In this document: piece by piece, positions 45,348 through 53,697 of the stretch
How positions within the stretch are numbered: position 1 is the first letter of the stretch
Layout of the letters: every line of letters starts with the position of its first letter
NCBI RefSeq assembly: GCF_002939945.1
Contig: NZ_MDEB01000001.1
Location: 793,605 to 857,604, forward strand
From: Xanthomonas arboricola pv. populi
GTDB taxonomy: Bacteria > Pseudomonadota > Gammaproteobacteria > Xanthomonadales > Xanthomonadaceae
DNA: 64,000 nt
Direction: 5' to 3'
Notes under the pieces: generated by a model
Database searches by the model: none
What the model was told of the DNA's origin: nothing
What the model saw: the letters and a program-made list of their open reading frames with translations, nothing else
Translations under genes and position numbers: made by a program

Positions 45348-48300
45348 ATGGCGGCCTCCGACAATCTGCGCCTGCAGGTCATCCTGGCCGCCGTCGACCG
45401 CGCCACCGGCCCGTTCCGGCGCGTGCTGAGCGGTAGCCGCGGCGTTGCCACCGCGCTGCGCAATCAGCGCGACGCGCTGCGTCAGCTCAACAGCCAGCAC
45501 CGCGACATCGGTGCATATCGCGAACAGGTGGTGTTGGCACAGCGTGCCAAGGCCGCGCTCGATGCGCAGCGCCAATCGGTGCGCACGCTTGCCCAACAGA
45601 TCAAGGCCACCGGCACGCCCACCGCTGCCATGAATGCCGAGTTCGAGCGTGCCGTGCGCACCGCACGTGAACTCAAGACCGCGCACGGCGCGCAGGAGGC
45701 CGGCCTGCAGCGCCTGCGTGGTCGTCTGGAGACGGCCGGAATCAGCACCCGCGAACTGGTCACGCATGAGCGCCGTTTACGCAGCGAGATCGAGAGCACC
45801 AACACCGCCATGCGCGCCCAGCAGCAGCGCCTGGCGGCGATCGATGCCGCACAGCGTCGCAGCGCCCGCATCCAGAACGCCGGCCTGCAGGCGAGCGCCT
45901 ACGGCGCCGGCATGGCGTTCGCCGGCCAGCGCGCACTGGGTGCCACCGCGCTGCCGATCAGCGATGCGATGGAGTTCGAGTCGGCGATGGCCGACGTGCG
46001 CAAGGTCGTGGACTTCAAGACGCCGCAGCAGTTCGCGCAGATGGGCCGCGATGTCGAGAACCTCTCGATGCGGTTGCCGATGCTACCGGCCGACATCGCC
46101 AAGATCGTCGCGGCCGCCGGCCAGGCGGCCATCCCGCGCCAGGAGCTGGTCCGCTTCGCCGAGGACGCGGCGAAGATGGGCGTAGCCTTCGACAGCAGCG
46201 CCGAGGACGCCGGCCAGACCATGGCGACCTGGCGCACCGCCTTCCGCATGGGCCAAGCCGAAGTGGTCGTGCTGGCTGACAAGATCAACTACCTCGGCAA
46301 CACCGGCCCGGCCAGCGTCAACAAGATCAGCGCGGTGGTGAACCGCATTGGTGCCCTGGGCGAAGTGGCCGGCCTGCAGAGCGGGCCGCTGGCCGCGCTG
46401 GGCGCCACCGTCGCCGGCATGGGCATCGAGTCGGAAGTCTCGGCCACCGGCATCAAGAACATGCTACTCACCCTGGCATCGGGCGAATCGGCCACCAAGA
46501 GCCAGCGCGAGGCCTTCGACAAACTCGGCATCAAGGCCAAGACCATGGCCCAGGTCATGCAGAAGGACGCAGGCGGGGCGATCATGTCGGTGCTGCAGAA
46601 GCTGCGCGCACTGCCCAAGGCCGAGCAGGCCGCGACGATGACGCAGCTGTTCGGGCGCGAGTCGATTGGTGCGATCGCACCGCTGCTAACCAATCTGGAG
46701 CTGCTGCAGGGCAACTTCGCCAAGGTGGCCGACGCACAGCGCTATGGCGGCTCGATGTCGGCCGAGTACGCATCGCGGGTGGCCACCTCGGCCAACTCGC
46801 TGCAGCTGCTGAAGAACACCGCTGTGGTGGTGTCGCAATCGATCGGCCAGACCCTGCTCCCGCAGTTCAAGCAACTGACCGAGCGCACGGCTGCGGTGGT
46901 CGGCCAGGTCACGACGTGGATCCGCGCCAATCCGGTGCTGGTGGGCGCGATCGCCAAGACGGCGATCGCCGGCGCCGCGCTGGTCACGATCCTGGGCGGT
47001 CCGCTGGTGGCCGGCGGCGTGGCCGCGATGGCGTTTTCGCAGATCCACGGCGCTGTGGCGCTGCTGTCGGGCGGTGGCGGCTTTGGTGCGCTGCTGCGGC
47101 AAGGGCTGGCGTTCGGCGGCCGCGTGCTGCCGATGCTCGCCAATGGTGCGCGTCTGCTGCTGCCGCTGCTCGGCGGCGTCAGCCTGCCGGTGCTGGCGAT
47201 CGGTGCGGCCGTCGCTGCGGTGGCGCTGCTAGTTTGGAAGTACTGGGGGCCGATCAAGGCCTTCGCCATCGGCGTCTGGCAAGGCATCGTCGATGTCGCC
47301 GCGCCGGTCCTCGCCGAGCTGAAGACCGCGCTCGCGCCACTGGCGCCGGTGTGGGACACCGTGGCCACTGCGATGGGCCAGGCCTGGGCGTGGATCAAGC
47401 AGCTACTGACGCCGTTTGAGGCCACCACCGCACAGTTGCACGGTGCAACGCAGGCCGGTCGCGGGTTCGGACAGATCATTGGCGCGGTACTGGTCACCCA
47501 GCTGCAGCTGGCCGTCAAGGCGATCGGCTGGCTGGTGCAGGCGTTTGTGTTCGTGCTGCCGGTGATCAAGCAGATCCTCAGCGGCGTGTGGCAAACCGTC
47601 CAGGGCACGTGGTCGCTGATCGTGGGCGTGTTCACCGGCAACGGCGATCGCATCCGCCAGGGGCTGCTGCAGCTGTGGGCCGGCATCAACCAGCAGCTGG
47701 CCAACTGGCCGGCGCGGATGCTGCAGGCCGGTGCGGACATGATCAGCGGCTTGCTCCAGCCGTTCGCGTTCGTCCTGCCGGTGATCAAGCAAATCCTCGG
47801 CGGCGTATGGCAAACGGTCCAGGGCGCCTGGGCGCTGATTGTGGGCGTGTTCACCGGCAACGGCGATCGCATTCGCCAAGGGCTGCTGCAGCTATGGGCG
47901 GGCATCAACATGCAGTTGGCCAACTGGCCGGCCAAGATGCTGCAGGCCGGCGCCGACATGATCAGCGGATTGATCAAGCCGTTCGCGTTCGTCCTGCCGG
48001 TGATCAAGCAGATCCTCGGCGGCGTGTGGCAAACGGTCCAGGGCACGTGGTCGCTGATCGTGGGCGTGTTCACCGGCAACGGCGATCGCATCCGCCAGGG
48101 GCTGCTGCAGCTGTGGGCCGGCATCAACCTGCAGCTGGCCAATTGGCCGGCCCGGATGCTGCAGGCCGGCGCCGACATGATCAGCGGCCTTGTCCAGGGC
48201 ATCCGCTCCAAACTCGGCGCCGCCAGCAATGCGATCGCCAGCGTCGGCACTGGCGTGGTCGATCGCTTCAAGGGCCTGCTGGGCATCCACAGCCCCTCGC

Positions 48301-48656
48301 GCGTGTTCGCCCAGTTAGGCGACTTCACCATGCAGGGCCTCACCGTGGGCCTGCAGCGCGGCCAGGGCGCGCCTGTGCAGGCCGTCATGGCGCTTGGCAA
48401 CCGGATGCGTGCCGTGGGCGCCGGCTTGGCCCTGGCAACGGCCACAGCGCCGGTGGCGGCGATCGACAGCCGGGCGCCGCTGTCGGCCCCTACGCGCGCG
48501 GCCAGCGCGCCTGCAGGCGGCAACAGCTACGTCATCCACGTCCATGCCGCACCGGGCATGGATGCGACCGCACTGGCGCGCGAAGTCGCCCGCCAACTTG
48601 AAGAGCGCGACCGGCGCACGGCGGCTACCCGCCGCTCCAGCCTGCGCGACGACTGA
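45348..48656 (+). CDS. T: Tail tape measure protein (P2 gpT)
   Basis: A 1102-aa tape measure that sets tail length and probably enters the host during injection. The N-terminal coiled coil (10-180) is followed by the TP901-type core (AMEFESAMADVRKVVDFKTP; ELVRFAEDAAKMGVAFDSSAEDAG). Hydrophobic segments follow around 530-640. A 73-residue unit is then repeated three times (residues about 735-950), and the C-terminus has LLGIHSPSRVFAQLGDFTMQGL. It is longer than P2 T (815 aa). The repeated units explain about 150 of the extra residues. Confidence 0.94.
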   Translation: MAASDNLRLQVILAAVDRATGPFRRVLSGSRGVATALRNQRDALRQLNSQHRDIGAYREQVVLAQRAKAALDAQRQSVRTLAQQIKATGTPTAAMNAEFERAVRTARELKTAHGAQEAGLQRLRGRLETAGISTRELVTHERRLRSEIESTNTAMRAQQQRLAAIDAAQRRSARIQNAGLQASAYGAGMAFAGQRALGATALPISDAMEFESAMADVRKVVDFKTPQQFAQMGRDVENLSMRLPMLPADIAKIVAAAGQAAIPRQELVRFAEDAAKMGVAFDSSAEDAGQTMATWRTAFRMGQAEVVVLADKINYLGNTGPASVNKISAVVNRIGALGEVAGLQSGPLAALGATVAGMGIESEVSATGIKNMLLTLASGESATKSQREAFDKLGIKAKTMAQVMQKDAGGAIMSVLQKLRALPKAEQAATMTQLFGRESIGAIAPLLTNLELLQGNFAKVADAQRYGGSMSAEYASRVATSANSLQLLKNTAVVVSQSIGQTLLPQFKQLTERTAAVVGQVTTWIRANPVLVGAIAKTAIAGAALVTILGGPLVAGGVAAMAFSQIHGAVALLSGGGGFGALLRQGLAFGGRVLPMLANGARLLLPLLGGVSLPVLAIGAAVAAVALLVWKYWGPIKAFAIGVWQGIVDVAAPVLAELKTALAPLAPVWDTVATAMGQAWAWIKQLLTPFEATTAQLHGATQAGRGFGQIIGAVLVTQLQLAVKAIGWLVQAFVFVLPVIKQILSGVWQTVQGTWSLIVGVFTGNGDRIRQGLLQLWAGINQQLANWPARMLQAGADMISGLLQPFAFVLPVIKQILGGVWQTVQGAWALIVGVFTGNGDRIRQGLLQLWAGINMQLANWPAKMLQAGADMISGLIKPFAFVLPVIKQILGGVWQTVQGTWSLIVGVFTGNGDRIRQGLLQLWAGINLQLANWPARMLQAGADMISGLVQGIRSKLGAASNAIASVGTGVVDRFKGLLGIHSPSRVFAQLGDFTMQGLTVGLQRGQGAPVQAVMALGNRMRAVGAGLALATATAPVAAIDSRAPLSAPTRAASAPAGGNSYVIHVHAAPGMDATALAREVARQLEERDRRTAATRRSSLRDD
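47550..48206 (+). repeat. Three tandem 219-bp repeats in the tape measure gene
   Basis: Units start at 47550, 47769 and 47988, each 219 bp (73 codons), and begin FVLPVIKQIL. They differ at only a few residues (for example SGVW/GGVW, GTWSL/GAWAL, INQQL/INMQL/INLQL). The third unit runs into unique sequence after about 48197. Each unit contains FTGNGDRIRQGLLQLWAGI. Confidence 0.95.
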
Positions 48657-48668
48657 GGATCACCCCCG

Positions 48669-49070
48669 ATGATGATGTCCTACGGCACGTTTGTGTTTGC
48701 CCTCGATAGCGCCGCATATCTGCAGCTGCAGCGGCAGATGAGTTGGCGCCACCCCACCAGCGAGCGCGTCGGTGCTCGAGCGGCCAGCCAGTTCCTGGGC
48801 CCAGGCGATGAGACCATCGAGCTGTCGGGGCTGATCGCGCCGGACCTGACGGGCACGCGAACCTCGCTGGACACATTGCGCACGCTTGCTGCAGCCGGCG
48901 AGCCGTTGCCGCTGGTGGATGGGACGGGCATGGTCTACGGGCCATATGTGCTGCTGTCGGTCAATGAGACGGCCTCGCTGTTCTTCCAAGACGGCACACC
49001 GCGACGGATTGAATTTCAGCTGAGCCTGCGCCGTGCAGACGACGTTGCGCCTGAGGCGACCGCCGCATGA
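48669..49070 (+). CDS. U: Tail terminator/sheath protein (P2 gpU family)
   Basis: A 133-aa protein (MMMSYGTFVFALDSAAYLQL; RQMSWRHPTSERVGARAASQFLGPGDETIEL in outline; RRIEFQLSLRRAD) with the gpU pattern. It overlaps D by 4 bp. The first Met may be replaced by either of the next two. Confidence 0.93.
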   Translation: MMMSYGTFVFALDSAAYLQLQRQMSWRHPTSERVGARAASQFLGPGDETIELSGLIAPDLTGTRTSLDTLRTLAAAGEPLPLVDGTGMVYGPYVLLSVNETASLFFQDGTPRRIEFQLSLRRADDVAPEATAA

Positions 49071-50050
49071 GCTACCCGATTCCGCAGTGGCGCGTCGTGC
49101 TCGATGGCACCGACCTCACCGAGCGCATCGCACCGCGCCTGCTCGATCTCACGCTTACCGAATGCCGTGGCGGCGAAGCCGACCAACTGGACCTACGCAT
49201 CCACGACCATGACGGCAAGATGGCGCTGCCCAAACGCGGCGTGCGCCTAGCCGTAGCGTTGGGGTGGAAAGCCACTGGCTTGGTCGACAAAGGCACCTTC
49301 ATCGTGGACGAGGTGGAGTACAGCGGTGCGCCCGACATCATCACCGTGCGTGCGCGTAGTGCGGATCTGACTGCAGACATGCGCACGCGGCGCGAGCGAA
49401 GCTGGCACAACACCACGCTGGGCGCTGTCCTCAAAACGCTGGCTGGAGAACATGGACTGACGCCTCGTGTGGCCGACGCGCTGGCGCGCATCAAACTGCC
49501 CCATCTCGACCAGGCCAACGAGAGCGACATGAATCTGCTCACCCGCTTGGGACAGCGCTTCGATGCGGTGGCAACGGTGAAGGTAGGTGCGCTGGTCTTT
49601 GCGCCGATCGGCGCTGGCACCACGGCGACCGGCAAACCGCTGCCGACTGTCACCCTGACGCGGCGCGATGGCGACCAACACCGCTACTCCGTGGCCGACC
49701 GCGATGCCTACACCGGCGTGCGTGCTTACTGGGTGGACAAGGGCAAGGCGCGGCGGCAGTCGGTGCTGGTGGGCACAGACGACAACGCCAAGCGCCTTCG
49801 CGAGTCCTATGCCGATGAGGCAACAGCACGCCAGCATGCGCACGCTGAGTTGGAGCGGATCAAACGCGGTGTGTCTAAATTTGAGTACGTGCTTGCTACA
49901 GGCCGCGCCGATTTGTCACCCGAACAAGAAGTCACGGTCAATGGGTTTAAATCTGAAATTTCAGGCATGAAATGGCTCATATCCAAGGCAATTCATACGA
50001 TCAAGGCCACTGGCTTCGCTACACAAATCGACCTGGATAGCTCAAGTTGA
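49067..50050 (+). CDS. D: Tail protein D, baseplate hub (P2 gpD family)
   Basis: A 327-aa late-control gene D family protein, the hub that holds the spike. Conserved features are WRVVLDGTDLTERIAPRLLDLTLTE, RGGEADQLDLRIHDHDGKMALPKRG and GTFIVDEVEYSGAPDIITVRARSADL. The C-terminal fifth (from about 49860) is more AT-rich than the rest. It is the last structural gene of the late operon. Confidence 0.95.
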   Translation: MSYPIPQWRVVLDGTDLTERIAPRLLDLTLTECRGGEADQLDLRIHDHDGKMALPKRGVRLAVALGWKATGLVDKGTFIVDEVEYSGAPDIITVRARSADLTADMRTRRERSWHNTTLGAVLKTLAGEHGLTPRVADALARIKLPHLDQANESDMNLLTRLGQRFDAVATVKVGALVFAPIGAGTTATGKPLPTVTLTRRDGDQHRYSVADRDAYTGVRAYWVDKGKARRQSVLVGTDDNAKRLRESYADEATARQHAHAELERIKRGVSKFEYVLATGRADLSPEQEVTVNGFKSEISGMKWLISKAIHTIKATGFATQIDLDSSS

Positions 50051-50251
50051 CTTCAATTCATGCGCTGCACGCCACTGCAATCAGGCGCCACCAGAACATG
50101 TCAGATTTCCCCTACAAACTTTTAGCCCGAGTCGAGCTAACCTCGCTACTGAAGTCAATGGACCGAATCGATTGAGTGGCAAATCTAAACGCTGCCCAGA
50201 AATGGCGATGCCGACTTCGCATAGCTGCACCAATTCACTACAGAAGGAAGT

Positions 50252-50734
50252 ATGCACATGAATGGATTTAATCTCTCACCCAAGCTATCCACAAAACAGA
50301 AGCAACGCCTTGCTCTTGGTACTGGCTTGCTCTTGGCAATTGGAGGCTATGCCTACGCACAGGAAGCGGTGAATGAGATCTGGGGACCTTTCAACTGCGA
50401 TACATGTTTGTTGGGCACTCCAATGCCCGATCCCATTACTCAGGTGTTCATTGACACTTGGCGGTCTGAGATGTCGAGACCTGGGTTCTTTCGATACACA
50501 TACGATCTCCAACCCGGACACACAATCACAATCTGCAACGGGGGCGCATGTGTGACTTACACAGGCACTGACAGCGGAAATGTTATGGGGGGAACCGCCA
50601 CACCGATCACAACGTACCCGCCTGAACCTGGCACTGGTGGCGGCGGCAGCGGCAGCGGCGGCGGCGGCGGCGGCGGCGGCGGTATTGGCGGCGGCGGCGT
50701 GGTCATCGTTGGCCCACCCACCCAAGAAAACTAA
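50252..50734 (+). CDS. Secreted or membrane-anchored cargo protein with glycine-rich tail
   Basis: A 160-aa protein with an N-terminal export signal (about 18-37: QRLALGTGLLLAIGGYAYAQEA, likely cut after AYA). The mature part has two cysteine pairs (CDTCLL; CNGGACVTY) and a tail of glycine runs (GTGGGGSGSGGGGGGGGG) ending in VVIVGPPTQEN. AAGGAAG lies 3-4 nt before the ATG. No family is recognised. It lies between D and the lysogeny switch with the next gene, a typical lysogenic-conversion position, and may act in the envelope. Confidence 0.65.
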   Translation: MHMNGFNLSPKLSTKQKQRLALGTGLLLAIGGYAYAQEAVNEIWGPFNCDTCLLGTPMPDPITQVFIDTWRSEMSRPGFFRYTYDLQPGHTITICNGGACVTYTGTDSGNVMGGTATPITTYPPEPGTGGGGSGSGGGGGGGGGIGGGGVVIVGPPTQEN

Positions 50735-50835
50735 GTTAGGGTCAAGCGCATGGCGTTGCCTGTGCGCTTGAATCCATTTAAGGTCGTGTCTGAGAGGTGG
50801 CATGAACACCATAGTGCTGCGGCGGAGTTTTTTAA

Positions 50836-51732
50836 TTGAATAGATCTAAAAAAAATAAGTACTTTTTTTCTGCTGCCGCGTTATTGGTTATCGCAGGCGT
50901 ATTCACCTACGTCTTTTACAGTCCCACCCGTTCACCAGGGTCGACGGTGGACGACAACACAGAGGGGGCGAAACAGAGGGCACAGCCTAGAGTTTCAGCA
51001 CCAGTGGCAACTCTGATAGCGGACAGAAAAATAGATAGCGATGTTGTCAAACGACAAGGCCCAAAGGCTTTCAGCATTGTAAGGAATAAGAAGCGGCCTC
51101 CTGGAGATGTTGCGAAGTACATCGACTCTCTTCTTCAACGTTCAGAATCAGGTGATGCTGTTGCCACCTACTCAATATATCTCGCTGCACTCGAGTGCAA
51201 GAACACTTTGAGTGGGTCTGCTAGCAGAAGTGCTCTTGCGCACCAGGCGTCGGCGACCGGCGAAGGCTATCTGAAGAGCGCAGAGTCAAGCCTAGATGAT
51301 TGCGCTAATTTGGCAAATCGCCCAGAGCTTCTGAACGGTGAGTGGCTAAAGAAGGCAGCCGAACAAGGTTCTCTGGAGGCGCAGTTGATGTACGCCAGAG
51401 ACACCTCTTCCATCATCGGATCAAGGCAGGATTACCTAAAGGATCCCGAGAAATTAGTTCAATACAAGAAGGATGCTGCACGATTCCTTGAAGGAGCCGC
51501 ACAGCAAGGTAGTGTTGACGCTCTTCTCGCGATTGCGGGCGACAGTCAGCGTGGAATCATGGCGCCAAAAGACCCTGTGAAGTCATTCGCATACTACATG
51601 GCAGCTCAAAAAACTGGATCGAATGTCTACCTCGATAAAATCGTGGATAACTACTCCAGCACCCTTTCACGAGACCAGATGCGCGCAGCACATGAGCAGG
51701 CTGAGGCGATCTATGAAAACTGCTGCAGATAG
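50836..51732 (+). CDS. Membrane-anchored Sel1-like repeat cargo protein
   Basis: A 298-aa protein starting at TTG 50836 (GCGGAG 8 nt upstream). One N-terminal transmembrane helix (10-27: FFSAAALLVIAGVFTYVFY) is followed by an exported domain. Two Sel1-like helical repeats are visible (WLKKAAEQGSLEAQLMYARD; FLEGAAQQGSVDALLAIAGDSQRG then DPVKSFAYYMAA). Four cysteines occur, two at the end (ENCCR). AT content is high. It follows the secreted protein by about 100 bp and may act with it at the cell envelope. Specific function unknown. Confidence 0.68.
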   Translation: MNRSKKNKYFFSAAALLVIAGVFTYVFYSPTRSPGSTVDDNTEGAKQRAQPRVSAPVATLIADRKIDSDVVKRQGPKAFSIVRNKKRPPGDVAKYIDSLLQRSESGDAVATYSIYLAALECKNTLSGSASRSALAHQASATGEGYLKSAESSLDDCANLANRPELLNGEWLKKAAEQGSLEAQLMYARDTSSIIGSRQDYLKDPEKLVQYKKDAARFLEGAAQQGSVDALLAIAGDSQRGIMAPKDPVKSFAYYMAAQKTGSNVYLDKIVDNYSSTLSRDQMRAAHEQAEAIYENCCR

Positions 51733-52101
51733 GCATTGAGGATGGCATCGTAGTAACTCATTGATGCAGGCAGGGCGCCATCCCCAAGCACCAAATCTAT
51801 AACTAATTTTGACAGCTGCCTTTCATCGCTTATCGGGCGCACCGCCTACACACACAAGCGGAGATTTCTTACAGCTGGCACGCGGGCGATTAGGCATTCT
51901 GATTTCGGTTGTCAGGTCAACTCGCGCTGCCAGGATGGCAGCGAATGGATCGCAAGGAGCTATGCGCCGACACCTGGGAAAGCCGCCGGTCATAGACTGG
52001 CGGCTTTTTTTGTTGTTGATCACAAGCGAACTCTACAGTTCAGGCTGGTATAGCCGATAACGGCAAATTTCCCACGAGCAGCTGTCCAATCGCGATGCTG
52101 A
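51733..52101. other. Intergenic region with a structured RNA candidate
   Basis: This 369-bp region between the cargo genes and the repressor has no supported gene. It holds a perfect 8-bp hairpin (CGCTGCCA GGA TGGCAGCG, 51925-51943) and then an intrinsic terminator (51981-52012), both readable on the plus strand. A short transcript of roughly 100-170 nt ending there is possible. Confidence 0.5.
51981..52012 (+). terminator. Rho-independent terminator before the repressor gene
   Basis: An 11-bp stem, AGCCGCCGGTC / GACTGGCGGCT (one G-T), with loop ATA is followed by TTTTTTTGTTG. It ends the rightward cargo or small RNA transcription convergent with the repressor. Confidence 0.93.
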
Positions 52102-52539
52102 TCACTTGCTCTTTTTTTTGCGTCCACCAACAACGATCTGCATGTTGCTTTGATCGATCGATGCGGTGGTAGAAACCACCGAGCCGATTTCGTTGTTGTT
52201 GAACGACAGGACCGGGCCAGCACTAGCCTTGGAAGACGAGGCATCGCTTACCAAGCCCAATGCAGCAAGCACAGCGTTGCGGGCAGCTGGTGATGCATCT
52301 TTGAAGGCAGACAGCAGGAACCTATCAGCGGGATCCAACTGCGCGCGATGTCCAGACAGCACATACAAAACATCGACGCCACGGTCTAAAGCGGCCAGTA
52401 GGTACGCTCCACCCGGCAGATTGATGTCTTTCTCGAAGTTCAACTGCGCATAGCGCGTGAGGCCGAGTTGCACAGCCATCTCGTCCTGCGTCAGGCCAAG
52501 CCGCTTGCGCTCATCCTTCAGGCGTTTCCCTACGGTCAT
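52102..52539 (-). CDS. Phage repressor, HTH-XRE family (C-like)
   Basis: A 145-aa protein with an N-terminal Cro/CI-type helix-turn-helix (MTVGKRLKDERKRLGLTQDEMAVQLGLTRYAQLNFEKD in outline, residues 1-60). The C-terminal part (SFNNNEIGSVVSTTASIDQSNMQIVVGGRKKKSK) has no protease motif. It is divergent from the Cox-like gene across 70 bp containing a palindromic operator. It therefore most likely keeps lysogeny by repressing the early promoter, like P2 C. The Lys-rich tail KKKSK is unusual. Confidence 0.85.
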   Translation of the reverse strand: MTVGKRLKDERKRLGLTQDEMAVQLGLTRYAQLNFEKDINLPGGAYLLAALDRGVDVLYVLSGHRAQLDPADRFLLSAFKDASPAARNAVLAALGLVSDASSSKASAGPVLSFNNNEIGSVVSTTASIDQSNMQIVVGGRKKKSK

Positions 52540-52553
52540 TCAGGCATTTCCTT

Positions 52554-52584
52554 ACTTGACAATGTTGAGTTAAGTCCACAAAAT
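52554..52584 (+). promoter_or_regulatory. Early promoter with overlapping palindromic operator
   Basis: TTGACA (52556-52561) and CAAAAT (52579-52584) are 17 bp apart and lie 26 bp before the Cox-like ATG. The interrupted palindrome ACTTGAC-N8-GTTAAGT (52554-52575) covers the -35 box and spacer, a natural target for the divergent repressor. Confidence 0.7.
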
Positions 52585-52609
52585 TCCCAAAAGTAAACGG
52601 AACCGCCAC

Positions 52610-52867
52610 ATGCCCCGTCAGAGTCAAATGCAGCAGTTCACGCCCCGCAGCCCGGAACAGGCGCGACAGTGGCTTGAAGCAAATGGCATCACGGTCTCGG
52701 CATTCGCCAGGCAGAACGGCGTGGATCGGTCGGTCGTGCATGACCTGCTCCGTGGCCGTTCTCAAGGCAAATATGGCGAGTCCCACAAGGCGGCAATCGC
52801 TTTGGGTCTCAAGGCACCACCCAATAGTGCCACACAAATCCCAACCGCCAAAAGCTCAAGGGGGTGA
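52610..52867 (+). CDS. Cox/Cro-like phage DNA-binding protein
   Basis: An 85-aa basic protein with a helix-turn-helix (ARQWLEANGITVSAFARQNGVDRSVVHDLLRGRSQG in outline, residues 17-53). It is the first gene of the early operon, divergent from the repressor. This is the place of P2 cox, which represses the repressor promoter and steers excision. Downstream ogr starts 3 bp after its stop. Confidence 0.8.
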   Translation: MPRQSQMQQFTPRSPEQARQWLEANGITVSAFARQNGVDRSVVHDLLRGRSQGKYGESHKAAIALGLKAPPNSATQIPTAKSSRG

Positions 52868-52869
52868 GC

Positions 52870-53190
52870 ATGTTCGGTCGGAAAAAAATCGTTTTTCGCT
52901 GCGAGGCGTGCAGCGCAAGGCTCATCAAACGAACCAGTTTCCTCGCGCATAAGTTCCTTCGGCATGACTCCTATGTGTGCGAGAACCCGATGTGTGGTGC
53001 TACTTACACGGGCCATTCGGAGTTAACAGGTATTGCCAGCCCCAGCGGCGTGCCCACCTCACACAGCGAGCTTCCACCGACACCTGCGTATGAGCGCGCC
53101 CAAGCCCTGCAGGCCTACCGTGAATCGCTGGGCGATCGCCAGTTGGATCTGATTCCCGCAGGCGGCGAGCCGCTCTTCCCTCACCTCTGA
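52870..53190 (+). CDS. ogr: Ogr/Delta-type zinc-finger late gene activator
   Basis: A 106-aa protein with the Ogr pattern FRCEACSARLIKRTSFLAHKF then YVCENPMCGATYTGHSEL, giving CxxC and CxxxxC zinc ligands. Ogr activates P2 late promoters by touching RNA polymerase alpha. The ATG at 52870 is preferred (AAGGGGG 6 nt upstream) over a GTG at 52864. It is longer than P2 Ogr (72 aa), with a helical tail (AYERAQALQAYRESLGDR). It lies in the early operon rather than behind D as in P2. Confidence 0.87.
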   Translation: MFGRKKIVFRCEACSARLIKRTSFLAHKFLRHDSYVCENPMCGATYTGHSELTGIASPSGVPTSHSELPPTPAYERAQALQAYRESLGDRQLDLIPAGGEPLFPHL

Positions 53191-53200
53191 GGCACCCCTA

Positions 53201-53479
53201 ATGCGAAAGACCCTTGATTGGGCGGCATTGCCGCCCACGGCGAAGCTTTGCCTGGAAGTCGCGCTAGTTCATGGCGGCCTGTTGAAAACTGAGCACGGTT
53301 ACATCGGCCGCACTGCGCCTGCGCAGACCGCGCAGCGCTTCGGTGCGGTGGTGGTGGCCACCCTCATGCGCGAAGGACTTGCAACGTCTGACAGCGCCAA
53401 TGAGCGCCTTGTCGTGCTGACCGATGCCACCGCCGTCTTGTTCCATCTCCAACACGCAAACACTGAGGTCGGCTCGTGA
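53201..53479 (+). CDS. Hypothetical phage early protein
   Basis: A 92-aa protein (MRKTLDWAALPPTAKLCLEV ... AVVVATLMREGLATSD ... LVVLTDATAVLFHLQH). Its helix and strand pattern resembles a winged helix, but no family is recognised. It lies 10 bp after ogr, and its stop overlaps the next gene (TGATG). Confidence 0.68.
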   Translation: MRKTLDWAALPPTAKLCLEVALVHGGLLKTEHGYIGRTAPAQTAQRFGAVVVATLMREGLATSDSANERLVVLTDATAVLFHLQHANTEVGS

Positions 53480-53688
53480 TGCACGCCAACAGCTGGTTCA
53501 CCGCACAGGAGCCGCGATTCGTTGATGCGGCAAGCAATGTGCCGCAGCGCATCGCGCCGCACGCCAAGCACGAAGAGGCACGCCTGCTCGCAGCCGCCGT
53601 TGACGCGCACCGTCGTGCCGGCGGCACTTATGTCGTGATCGACAACGCTACAGCTTCGCTCGCGCCTCAGCGCCGGCTCGGCGTCTAA
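53479..53688 (+). CDS. Hypothetical phage early protein
   Basis: A 69-aa protein starting MHANSWFTAQEPRFVDAASN and containing KHEEARLLAAAVDAHRRAGG. The ATG at 53479 overlaps the preceding stop, and a GTG one codon earlier is possible. No family is recognised. It lies 9 bp before the primase gene. Confidence 0.62.
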   Translation: MHANSWFTAQEPRFVDAASNVPQRIAPHAKHEEARLLAAAVDAHRRAGGTYVVIDNATASLAPQRRLGV

Positions 53689-53697
53689 GGAAGTTCG

